A program made the position numbers and the translations under genes. DNA of 64,000 nucleotides from Phylloscopus collybita (lineage: Eukaryota > Chordata > Aves > Passeriformes > Phylloscopidae): positions 31,948,001 to 32,012,000 of the forward strand of contig JAJNNQ010000026.1 in assembly GCA_027886175.1 (NCBI GenBank), written 5' to 3'. The notes beneath the pieces were generated by a model, which ran no database searches, had not been told where the DNA came from, and saw only the letters and a program-made list of their open reading frames with translations. Below, one piece after another: positions 24,511 to 36,654 of the stretch. The stretch's first letter is position 1, and each line of letters begins with the position of its first letter.

Positions 24511-25366
24511 AGACCCTGTTAGAGAAGGCCACCAAATCTGTCAGGCATGATTTGCCCTTAGCGAAGCTGAGTTATCTGTCACCATTCACCCCCTCATTTT
24601 CCATGTGTCTTTGCAAAGCTTCCAGGAGGATTTGTTTCTGTGATCTTTCTGAGGTGGGGCTGAAAGAGCTGTAGTTTCCTGTGTCTTCCTTATTTCTCTT
24701 TTTAAAAGTGGGGGTCAGTTTTCCCCTTTTCCAGTTCGTTGGAGCTTCAGTGGACTGACATGACTTCTCAAATATGATGGGTACCGGCTTAGCCAATTCC
24801 TTAGCCAGTTCCCTCAAAATGAGCAGATGCAACATGGACTTGTGCACCTTCATGTTCCTTAGATGTTCTTGAGTCTGATCCTCTCCTATAGTGGGCAGTT
24901 CTTCATTCCCCCAGTCTGCACCTTTGCCTTCTGCGACCTGGGCGTTGTGGCTGGAGCACTTGTCCGTGAAGACCGAGGCAAGGAAGTTGTTGATTACCTC
25001 AGCCTTCTCATGTCCTGGGTAGCCAGGTCTCCTGTTTTGCTCTAGAGAGGGCCCACATTTTCCCTAGTCTTCCCTTTATCTCTGATGTACTTTTCCTGTT
25101 GCCCTGACCAGTTTTAATTCTATCAGGGCTTTAGCCTTCCTAGCATGACCCTTGGACAATTTCTGTATTCCTCCCAGGCTACTTGTTCTTGCGTCCACCC
25201 TCTGTTGGCTTCCTTTTTGAGTTTGTCCAGGAGCTTCTTGTTCATCCATATAAACCTCCTGTCATTTTTGCCTGACTTCCTCTTCATTTTGATGTTCATT
25301 CCTGAGCTTGGCAGAGGAGATCCTTGAACATTAACCAGCCTTTATGTGACCCTCTTCCCTCCAGGG
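24511..25366 (-). mobile_element. CR1 LINE, internal ORF2 segment (start of reverse transcriptase)
   Basis: About 856 bp of CR1 ORF2, antisense to KHDRBS2. The minus-strand frame at 24572-24853 (93 codons) has the reverse-transcriptase entry region of CR1: [19 protein letters not shown], then [20 protein letters not shown], then [14 protein letters not shown]. In related elements the GNY is followed by RP; here it reads SS, a degraded site. The sequence upstream in the element (24863-25366) matches the linker between endonuclease and reverse transcriptase but is broken by stops. Both element ends are missing, so the copy is a fragment. Confidence 0.92.
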
Positions 25367-28300
25367 AATCATAATCACTCCAAACAAGTAACAATTGTAC
25401 TTTATGAATTGTTTGTTAGTTTTATCCCCTCTGCTTCATTTCAGATTTACAAAGCAATTATTAACTGACTGGTTGCAACATGTTTCAAGGGTTTTGCATT
25501 CAGAAAGATTACACTAGATAATTTCCTTTTTGTTCCCTATTTGGAGCATCTCTTGAATTTGTTTTATGATGTTTTGTTGTTTATAAGACTTAATTTATTG
25601 CAGTGATGAATATTGGTATTCCATGACAAGGATAAAACAGTGGAATATAACAGTTTTATTTATACCAAATCAAGGATGTAATAAACTATTCAAATGAGTT
25701 TTCACATTGTTTATGAATTTTGTGAAGATTACATGAATTATTGCCCTCAGAAATTACACTGATTGTGTCAGTGAAATGGAATAATGTTTTTATACCTTAT
25801 TCAGAAGTTTTAATGAGACTGAATTTTAATGTAAATGCCCAGAAAACATAATAAGAGAAAAGCAGATAAATGTAGAACAGGACTGAGAAAAAAATTAACA
25901 TTTATTAACTGAAACAAAGTTTTCATGAAGAACTACTTTTGATTTAAATGTAATTACTTCATTTATACCTTCAACCTTACTCAGTAATAGATATCCATAT
26001 TTTTACTAGTGAAGATTTTACCTCCAAGCCAGAGTTAGAAACCACAAGTTAACACATGTGTCTGTCCCACAAGCTGACACATTTCAAAAGCTGCAGCTCA
26101 GTCTCAGGTTGTTACGTTGGGCTCCTTCCAGCAGGTGTTTCAGTGCGTGACTGAATCCCAGTGCTGCAGCCCTTGGCAGCTGACACACTTCCAAAGCCAA
26201 GCTGCTTCCTTTGCTGTCTGCAGCTTCCATTTTTCAAGTGGCTTGAGGTCTGTTTGGGTGCTACCAGCAGGACATTGCTAACTGGTTGATAAGATTTATT
26301 CTGTAACTGACTTTGCTAGTTCTTTGGTGGGTTTTATGCAAAATTAAGGCTTTGTGGAGTGTCATATCCAATTACTATCTAGATAGTGTGTTCCATTTTG
26401 GGTTTCTGTTTACTTAGTATGAAAATTTGCATATAATTGAAATATGACCAATCAAAAGATCAAAAGACCCATGGTTAAGTAGATAGGATTAATCTCAGAA
26501 TCTTGAAACACAACTGCCTGCTCCATTATTTTTCTGTGCATCTTGTAAAAATGAAAATCAGAATGTGCTCCCCAAGTCAAGGTTTTACATTAGCAATCAC
26601 ATTTGGGATTGGTGCTAACGTTACTGGAAATACAAATGGTAGGGATGCCTAGGAGGAGGAGGTGTTTTGCAGATTCATCTTTGTGGCCAACACAGATGTG
26701 ATAAAATCCATAGGTATCTGGCAGCCAAGTACTTCTGATCCTAAACTGCTAAGGACCTAGCTCTGTGTGACGAACCTAAGGCTGATGTTAGATCTCAGGG
26801 CCTCAGAATGGGATGCAGAGTCAACAAACTAGAGGGGGAGACAGGGGAGCAGAGCCTTGAAGCTTTTCAGCCTTTAAAATCTGCTGATTTGTAAAGGTTC
26901 ATAGCTATTAAATGCAGTCAAGTTTTTTCACTATTAATGACCAATGAAATCCTACATCCCTCTTGTTAAATAGGATTATATGTTTTTGATTTATGTTCAA
27001 ACATACAAGTATGATTTCCTAACAAGCTTTAAATTTCCATGTAGTAAGGAACTATACTGCCTTTAGGAGTTCTGTGCTTTCTAACACATGCAAAACCTTT
27101 TTCTCATTCACATTTTTATCCCGTTAAGTAGAGCATTTTTATTTGACATGGCTAGCATCCCTTGGGAGAATGAAGGAAGCAGATACTGATCATTCATTTT
27201 ACGTATGAGTGCTCTGTAATAGGGAGCTATTATGTAGAGGGCAGATTGCAGCTGTGGTGACATGACCACTTTAAATAGATTGTTTACAACTATGCGATCA
27301 GAAATTGAACCAATTACCACTTTAAAAACTGCTGTCCAACAGATTTGCTTACATTATCCTAGCCACTTGTATCTGCTTTAAATTGAGGCATATTGGCACC
27401 ACTCACAGGCTGGGAATAAACATGTGGTCATGTAAGGCAGGTCCAGTTGATGGGCAATGACTGGTGATCATCTGCCTGTACAGTTTTCTGAGGGTGTTAA
27501 TTAGATCAGATCAGATCAGATCAGATCAGATCAGATTCTGTTATTAGAAATCACTGGGGTTGAGGCAACAGGTGAATGCAGTGTTTTATATTGTTTTTAA
27601 TTCAGGCTACAGTGTCTTCCAGACTTCCTTGTAAGTGCATAAATATCTTATTGGCTGTTTAACTTCAATTCTTTTCTATCACCTTGCTTTATACCATTGA
27701 TTAAAAGAATTTTCAATCATTTAAGAATATTATCTGTTCTCACTGATCCAGCTAACTGAAGATGAAAAATCACTAAGGAAGAAGAGCCTTTCATTGAAAT
27801 CAATATTTACTAATTTTGCACTGGAAGTTACTTATACGAGAACTATTTATGAAAAAAAATTGAGATCTTTGGGAAATTGAAAACAAACTTTGAGGCCAGT
27901 TTGATTCAGTAGGAACAAGTAAAACATCTTAAAGTAGGGTTTAGTTACTTGAAGGTCTTTCTCCATCCAATATTGCAAAAGAAATTCTTTTACCTCAAAC
28001 ATGCATTTACAGTGTATGTAGGAACTCCTATCTAGTACAGACCAAAGTTACAGATAATCTGTGGGCATACAGCACACAGTAACAATTCTGTCAGTTTTGG
28101 TATATGACATTTGTTTTGCACGTTTTTTGTTAGCAATCTGAATTTATTTTGTGCTACAGTATAATATGAAATCTCTATTTACATACCGTTTCATACTTGA
28201 TGGTTTTGTAATCTTATGTTTGTTTCTAAATAAGCTATAGTGTGGGTGGGGGGATGCCAAGATGCCAGCCTCTTTTTCCTCTTTCAAAGAACCTCAACAG

Positions 28301-31300
28301 GCAAAATATTTCCCTAAATATGACGCTGAGCAGCAGCACAGCTGCATCTCTAAATTCATCTTTTATGCCTGTCTAAGTAAATAATTTACACTTGCACATT
28401 CTGCAAAAATACTTGCAGTAATAATTAGTAGAATAATTATTTTAAAACTGTGTTAAGGAAAAATTTTAGCAGCTGTTTTAGCTGTGCTGGGTTCTGTTTT
28501 TCCCAGTGTGCAACATTTCTGGCAATTTCACACACAAGTTTTGATAATCAAGGAAATAAAATTCAGAGATTCTGTCAAAGCCTAAAATGTCATAGCACTT
28601 TAGCTCTTCACAGCTTTTTTTCCCCTAAACATTGCTTAACAAATCAAATTATCATGAATACATTCAAACATCAGTGTACTCAAGAGAGTCATCACAACTT
28701 GTTACTGTGGTTCTTGACTTTTCATAGATGCTGAAGTTTTTCCTAATAATGAATACTGGCTGATTGAGCAGCACTTGTGTTGTTTAAACCACTTGTTTTA
28801 AGCTTGATGAAAATAATCCTAAATCTGCCCCTCAAAGTGAACATTTAGGGGTGGAGATGTACACTAAAAATGTTTCAATTTTTCAACTGAAAAGTAAGTC
28901 CATTATTTTTCAACTGACTGAATTTTTTATATAGTTATTGATATACAGTATAGACTACTGATTCTTTCTGCTGTAAAGCTATAAAATAGATAGCAATACA
29001 AAGAACACATAATTCCTCAAATATCTTCATATTTGTTTCATGAAGAGTGGGTCATATGTTGACATGCTAGACTAACAATATCTTTTTTCCTAGGCTTAGC
29101 TCCCAGCTGCTTCAAGGCAATATAAATACTTTGCCACATCTTGTGTGGTTTAAGTGTTGATACTCCCACTCTGAGTGGATTAAGACCTCTTTCGATATTC
29201 CAAGACTTACTCAGTCTGTGAAAGCAATTCCTTGGTGATCTCTTTCTGGCACACAAAGGAATCAATAAAAGAGGCACAGCCTTACTGTCAGAGCCAGCCC
29301 AACCAGAGACATTAACCTGAGCAGGGATTTCACACTGACCATTAAGTTGAGCATGCTACTGAGATGTGACTGTAGTTTAAAGAAATACTTGCAACATGCT
29401 TGGTGAGTCCATATCCATCAGTACAAATTTCATAAATCAACTCAACAATAAGGGGGTTTTGTTTGACCCAGTGAGGAGTCTGCAGCTATATGGCTTGAAA
29501 ATAAAATTCTATGTGATTCTGCATAAAAGTAAGCATGGAAAGTATATTTTAAAAATTGGTTTGCATGCAAGGTATTACTTTGTAATCATGGTTAAAAAAA
29601 TGTGGAAGATGTTAAGTGTTCCCATCACATATAATAGTATCTTTTTTTCCCCCAAAACATCAATATGAGGAAAGAAAAGGACAATATCTGGTTTAAAAAA
29701 TAAGACTGAAAGCAAGGAGATAATTATTTTGCCTCTTTCAAGGAATTGGTTATTGGCTTAACCAGTTTACTTTAACTTGCAGGTTACTTATCTCTATGTT
29801 TCACATGTATCAGCCAAGTTACAATGGGATTTTTAAGATTTAATTAATTTGTGAAAGTACACTTAAAAAAACAAAAAATTTTGTGGAGTCATTCACATTG
29901 AAAACCATACTGCAGATCCTGCAGTGTGTTGGGGGTTGTTTTGATTTTCTTTATTTATTTTTTAAAACGAAGGAAGAAAAAAGGTTTTGGTGGTATTAAT
30001 AAACTTTTTTTTTTTTTCAATGTAGCAAAAGTCAGTGTAGTCAATTCTGAGGATGCTGAGTTATGATCACTTAGGAAAGCATGAAAGAAAAAGCAAAAAT
30101 GCAGAGTAATCTTACCTCAGTTGTGTTCTTTCAGCTTCCAGACTTTTCAAGGCTGCAATCAAGACCATCTTGCCTTATACCCCGTGGCAGCTTTTACTTC
30201 TCTGCCCTGAGTTCGTGAAAGGCTTTTTTAAAAAACCTTAGTTAAGCTTTTGGCCTCAGAAAAACTAAAGATTACAATGAGTTTGACAGTTTGGTTGAGT
30301 ATTGAGTGTAAAAACAAAAATAAATCCCTAAATTCCACTTCCTCTTGTTAGTTTTAAAGCAGTTTCTTAAGAGTTAGTAAGGGTTCTCATCTTCATGCAG
30401 AGTTAAAAGCAGAGGATAATTTCACACCTGTCCTCAGTCTTATGTTGTTCTGGATTTGTTTCTTTTCTAGCCCCTAACTTTTATTTCACAGAAGCAGGGA
30501 TAGCTCTGGTTTTCCATTACATACTTTTGACCATCTTTCTCTCTCTTCCTTAGCTTACCTCTTTCATTTTTCTGTTGGGCTGGGATGGCCAGGATGGATC
30601 AGAGTAGCTCATCTTGGTAGTCAAGAAGAAGTCCAGTAATGAAACAGATATTCTGTTGTTTTGTGGTTCAATGTCAGGGCTTTTTCTAGGGCTATTTACC
30701 ATTTGTCCTGCTTGCACTGATTTGGTGTCTTTCTAATGGCATTTGTAAAAAATCCAGGGCATTTTTCTTGATGGTAGTAACTAATTAAGAACTATTTACT
30801 TTCAATATTTTGATGCTTATCAATACTTCAGTTTCATTATTTTCATAGCATTACTTTGCATTTATCATCACTCTTTTTTTTCTGACAGTTTTATTTCTAG
30901 TAATAGAGTATAATGAGACCTTTCAGCAATTCTCCACAATAACCTTTAGATTATATTGCTTTGAATAATTTAATTGAAATACTATCACTTCACTCTTCAA
31001 AATTTTAATAACATTTCTAAATACAATGAGCAGACCAGGTTTTTTAATCACTCAATAAATTCTTCCCCTCAGAAAACAGAAAATTGTAATAACAGTCCAA
31101 CTATTTTTAATATTCTTTCTCCTGTAACCAAGAGAGAATTGCTAATCAACAAGGTGCTCTGTTTAAGCATTTAACTACTTTTGTTCTGGCTGATGAGTAT
31201 TTTTATCTCCATGGATGGAGGTGTTTGAAAGTGGATGTCTCATTTGCTGTGTGCCAAGCCATATGACATAAACTTGTTTAGAAATAATCTTCATGAAAGA

Positions 31301-34300
31301 TAAAAAAGCATTCAACTGCAGAATGTACTTCTCGAAGACAGTAAGAGTTGCCTGTATACACATTCAGCATGTGCAAACATGAGGGTGTTTATTAAGTAAA
31401 GGATGTATATTTGTATATATTCCTGATGTTTTGAAAGGTTTTAAGTCTATTAATGGCAAGCAATAATGACAGAGCTTCATTGGCATGAGATTTTTAAAAG
31501 AAAAAATAAAGTTAAATATCAGGTTGAGAAGGAAAGACTGGTAATTGACTATGAAAACAGCTTTTGACGTTAAAAAAAAACCCCAACTTTAGTTTAATGT
31601 GGTTTTGGTTCAACCTGAGCAATGAAGGGATGGCAAAAACTTAGGAACAATGACTGTGTAAAAATCAAGAAAGATGCAAAAGACAGATTAATGGCAATCA
31701 GGTTTATAAAACAAAAATTCCATATTTAATTAAACAGTTGTGAAGGAAATATTTGACAGCAATGCAGTGATAATACAAGCGAGTTCAAGGAACACAGTAG
31801 AAATAAAAGGAACCTTAAAAATCTACAGAATTTAATCCCTGGAGATGGTAGCGTTATCAGTCATTAATGATACAGAATGTTTAGGCAGGATGTTTCCATA
31901 AATACTGATTGTGTAGCTGGAAAAATAAAGTGTGGTATACTTGTATTTTACCAAAATGATGCAATACTTGGTAGTTGCTAGTATAGTAGTGTTCATTTTA
32001 GGAAAAAAATCAGAAATGCAGAGAAGAGTTGTAGTACACTGGTCTAAGAGCAGCAGTGCTGCTTACTAATGGCTGATTTCTCATGCTTTGTGTTTCATGT
32101 TTGGAATTTTCTTGTTCAGGTAAGGGGAGCATTCTGAGTCTGAAGCTTTTGTGTATACCAGACAGTTACCACTTTGTTCTTTGGTGGGATTTTTTTTTTG
32201 GCTTACCTTATGTGGGCATTTTTGCTCTTCAATAAGGGCGTGTACAGTATCTTCCTAACAGTGTGGATGAGCATTTCCATGAAATTGGGAAGGATTGACT
32301 ATTTTAGGACTACAGGACATCTGCCAGATACAGCTGAAGTGGACCGGTGAGTCAAAAGTTAATTGTGTTGGAATGACAAGCAGTAGAATAAAAATGTGGC
32401 CAGTGAAAGAAAAACTTGTAGCAGCAGCATGACTGTGCAGTGATTCTGCCGTGACCAGCCTTGCAGGAATCCTTCACTGAAGAGCTGGGAAAGTTTGCAG
32501 CCTATTGAAAAAATAGCGAAAATAATCTAACCAATACTTTGGTATTCTTATGTCACGATGAAAAATGAGTCAGCAAATCCCAGTTCAGTTCAATGAGAGT
32601 TTGTTGATAAAATTGTGTTAGTGATGTTAAATTCCGTTAAACATCTATCCCTATGTATGGTGTGGCAGGGCTCAAACCTTAATGAGAACATTTCTCTAAA
32701 CATATGTGTCTGCAGCAATTTTCTTAAGGCGTTGATGTGTGAAACTTCTTTGTCCATCAAATCTGCTTTGTGTATCAAATCTTGAAGATGGAGATTTGCA
32801 TCTTGATAGTAGATTATTTCATTCCAACACAGCAGGTACTTTTGGGTGAGACCTACACAGGTGGTGCGATACTTAGACCCTGCAGCAAAATCTGTAGCCA
32901 CTTAGCAAATGAAGAGACTTCTGTGTGAGAATGGTATCCCAAAGTACATTCCCAGCCATCAGCCCACTTACTCCAGCATACAAAAAATGCTGATAATTAG
33001 GATGCATTTTATAACCTTGCCTGCCTTCTAAATTTACACACTTCAGTTTGGGAACATCAAGCTGGGAGACAAAATCTTCAGACAAAGTATGTGAAACTGG
33101 AAAAGGCTTTTAATAGGAGAGGAGGCACTCCAGAGCTGCCCTTATGTCATGACTGCAAAGGGAAACTGTGACTTGGATTAAAACAGAAGGAAATTCTCGT
33201 AAGTGCATGAGTCTTTTTTTGAAAGAAAGTCTATACAAAGTGGAACCTTTCTGAAGAGTCATATGATGACTCTAGAGGTCAGTGATCAAGTTTGTTCAGA
33301 GCTGAATGAAGGTTATTGTGCAGAAAGAGGAGTGAGGCAGTCCCAAGGCTGTAAATGGGATGCAGTTGGGAATGATGGTACAGAATATCACTAGCTAGTA
33401 GAAACCGGAGCTCATTCATAGGGGAAGGCTGAGCATAGGTGCAGGAGTCAACAAAAGCATGCTTAAGAAGAAATAACTCATGTTGCATGTTTAAATTACT
33501 GAAGTACAATTAGTACCTACCTCCTTGCTTGCGTTTTCTCTCAGCTGTTTGAAACTCTTCGATGCATGCAGTTGCTTTTTTCACTCCTTACTAAACATGG
33601 AAAGACATTTGAGCTCTCTCCTTCTGACATGCTAGAACACGGTCTGTGTCTGTTGGATACCAACTCAACTGCTGCGTTATTTCCATGCTGGTGTAAATTG
33701 TGAATGACCCAGTGTGTAACAGCTCAGTTACAGTGCTGTTGAAAAATCAGAGTTTTTAGAGCCAGGTTGGAGGAAGTAAGAAATTCTTGAAAGCAGATAA
33801 GCTCAGCAGGATCTGTGGCTATTTCTGATTGAGGTACATTCTCAACGTTTCTCTTTCTAATGAATACTTACCATGGAGTCAAGCCTGAGGAGAACAGTGT
33901 AAGAAGGAACTGAAAACAATGGAAAATCCTTGTTTTTCAGAATTTTCCTTTGATTGTTGATTTACTTCTATAAACTCTTTTAAAATGCAGAAATAAGAAA
34001 TGGAACAGTAGGTAAACCTGGTCTCTAAGATTCTGATTAGACATGATGAATATATACTGTGCAAGAGCTGTCAGTGGAACAACTGTCAGAAAAACAGGCA
34101 AAAGCTGATGTTTTTTCCAACCAATATGGGCTTCAACAGGTCAGGGAGAACTTTGAAGAGGGAAAAATAAAAGTCACTTTTAGAGTAAGATTTGATAGCT
34201 GTTTGTTGTTTTCATTATTTGAAAATACATATTCATAATTCATTATTATTTTCATCATCCTTGTTACTTTTGGGGAAGTGAACAAATAACACCTTGTTCT

Positions 34301-36179
34301 AAGGACGTATTCCTGAGTTGTTTTAATCTAGTCACGAGTCTGTAGCCTTTAGGATTTCCTTAGGTGCCAAACACACAGGGCCACTGAGTTAAAACAGAGA
34401 AAAAGCAACCAAGAGCTGTAAAATAACTATAGTTACAGCAGGTTTGGGAAACCAGAGCTATTGTCTCAGCAGGGCTAAGAAAATTCCCTCAATGTCAAAA
34501 AAAGAGAATTGCATGTGTAACATCATGGTAAATCACAGAATTAACAACTGTTGTCTCTTCGCAGTCATCACCCTTAAACTGATCAGTGAAAGAAAGTTAA
34601 GAAAGCTAAGTTAAACAAAGATTTTGCTCTGATTTGGATTGAGATTTCTTTTCTGTCTATAAACACATCAGAAAAACAGATTGTGCCTTGGCTATTGGCT
34701 GGTCTACACTTGTATTTTGCTTTGAAAAGCACTTAGTAGATTTATGTGGGTCTGTAAAATAAGCTGCATCCAGAGTAGGAGTTCGCATACTAGACTGAAG
34801 GCAGGTGCAGTTAAAGACAGAGGTGATACAAAGCTCTGAAAAAATGTTTTTGCTGGGAATAGGAATCCTGATAGTCTGCTTGACTGCCACATACTGTGTG
34901 ATACAGTGGGTGATTCATGTTGTACAATGGGATGAGTCTCTGATACACTATTGCACAAAATGTGGTTTTTCCATCTCCATCTGTCTCCCAAACAGTGTGA
35001 ATACGTTGCTGTATGTTTAAAGACTTATTTAATTTGGTTAATCAATCTTCACTCAGAGCTCAACTTTTTGCAGGGTCAGAAATCATACTTTCCACTGGAT
35101 CACAAAAGCCTGTTTTGTTTTGAAGTGCAATCATGTACTGCAATATCACTTAAAAAATAATATCTTCTCTGTCACATTTCAAACAAACAGCTGAGTCATA
35201 TCCTTAGCATTAAAATCAGAAACAAACAAGATCTGAATGTATCTCATTTTCTGCCAAATACTAGTCTGTTTTTATTTAAATTACTATATCCAGCCACAAT
35301 TGAAGGCTATTTATATGGTATATCAATTACATCTCAACTTGTACTTCAGCTTTTTAATCAGTTCTGAGCTAGAAGTGGTTTTATGTAGTTTAAGGCCAGT
35401 GGGAACAGAGTGCCTGCGTTGATTTTGTGTATATTATATTGTTACAGTGTATGTATTGAGTTTCATATAATGATACATATCTCTGTACTTGCTATGAAGT
35501 ATATTGCTATAATACAGTGTGGTCTATTATTCTGTAACGTTGGCCTGTTAGATTTCTTCCAGCTGCCCTTACACCGAGACCCACCAGTATTAGTTTTGCA
35601 TCCTGCTCTTAGGTTATCCACCTGCTCTGCACAATTGCTCTGACACTGCCTGGCACCCACAGCAGGTGAGGAAAACTACCTGAAGGAGCAGCTGAGGACT
35701 TTTATGTATGGAAAAATCAATATTTCCAACCAGTCTGATTAGAGGCTGAGAATCAGGGAGGGAGGAAAATCCCTTTTTGTTACTAAACCTAGCAGTTTTC
35801 ATGCTGTGTACAGGGATAAAGCATTATGTATTGCACCTAAAAGGTTTTTCTCTATTGGTGTAAACTGGCTGGTGTACTGTCTCAAAGGATAGCGGGTTTC
35901 TTATGGCTCACAAGTATTTCTAGGGAAAGTAGTTAAAAGGATAGGAAAGACTACATCTACCCAGCATTGTATTGGAGTCAGAAAAGCTTCTTGACTCTTC
36001 TAAGCAATTTACACACATCTTCCTTAGGTATGTGCAGAACATGATGGAATAATCTAGGCAGTTCTGTCTCCACAGAACTTGCAAAGAGAAAATCAAGGGG
36101 GAACATGAAAATTGCTGAATTCTGAAAATGGAAGTTTGACTATTTCCTTTGAGTCATGGCCCACACAGGCAGTAGTATC
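25367..36179. other. AT-rich intronic sequence, no gene seen
   Basis: No element body recognised across nearly 11 kb, except the AGATC array. A weak internal similarity links 26072-26096 and 26177-26206 (AGCTGACACA blocks). A minus-strand pair of open frames at 32590-33085 is treated under findings. Confidence 0.6.
27503..27536 (+). repeat. (AGATC)n pentanucleotide microsatellite, about 6.8 units
   Basis: Six perfect AGATC units plus AGAT. Every unit holds a GATC palindrome. Confidence 0.97.
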
Positions 36180-36400
36180 TCTCCTAAAAACTGTTTTCAG
36201 AAAGATATCAATTCTCGCTTCAAGTGCTCCAGGTGATCTGGAGTTCATCATCTGCCTGCTTAGCTGTAGTTATCCTCACTGGTAGGAAACTGTCTCTTTT
36301 CCAAGCTGGTGTTTTTTACTTCTGCATTCAGGATTTAGTCAGTAGTTCTGTGTCTTTCCCACATTAAAAGCACCCCCTCTTTCCAGCTAGTGGTTCTCCT
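36180..36400 (-). mobile_element. Ancient CR1/L3-like LINE fragment (probable)
   Basis: The + strand carries an order of blocks typical of the reverse complement of an old amniote CR1/L3 3' region: TCAAGTGCTCCAGGTGAT, a GAG..CATC block, TTATCCTCACTGGTAGGAAA, then TTCTGCATTCAG and CACATTAAAAG. Divergence is high. The assignment rests on remembered consensus patterns, and the edges are approximate. Confidence 0.5.
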
Positions 36401-36632
36401 TTTGGGTCTCCAGAGAGAGAGTGTCAGAGAAATCAGATGTTTCTTCAAACGTGTTCTTCAGTAAACAGAATATTGGTATTAAGCCTCATTTCACAAGACC
36501 TGGTTTGTTTTTTTCCTATTTGACTGCCCTGTCAGCTCTTGAATGCTGACCCTGTTGTCAGAAGAGCCACATAAATTTGTGACAGTAATCTAGCCCTCAC
36601 ATTTTTACCACCCACTAGTTTAAACGCAGTAC

Positions 36633-36654
36633 AAAAAAAAAAAAAAAAAAAAAA
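36633..36654 (+). repeat. Poly(A) run of 22
   Basis: 22 uninterrupted A with no recognisable retroposon upstream. Confidence 0.85.
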
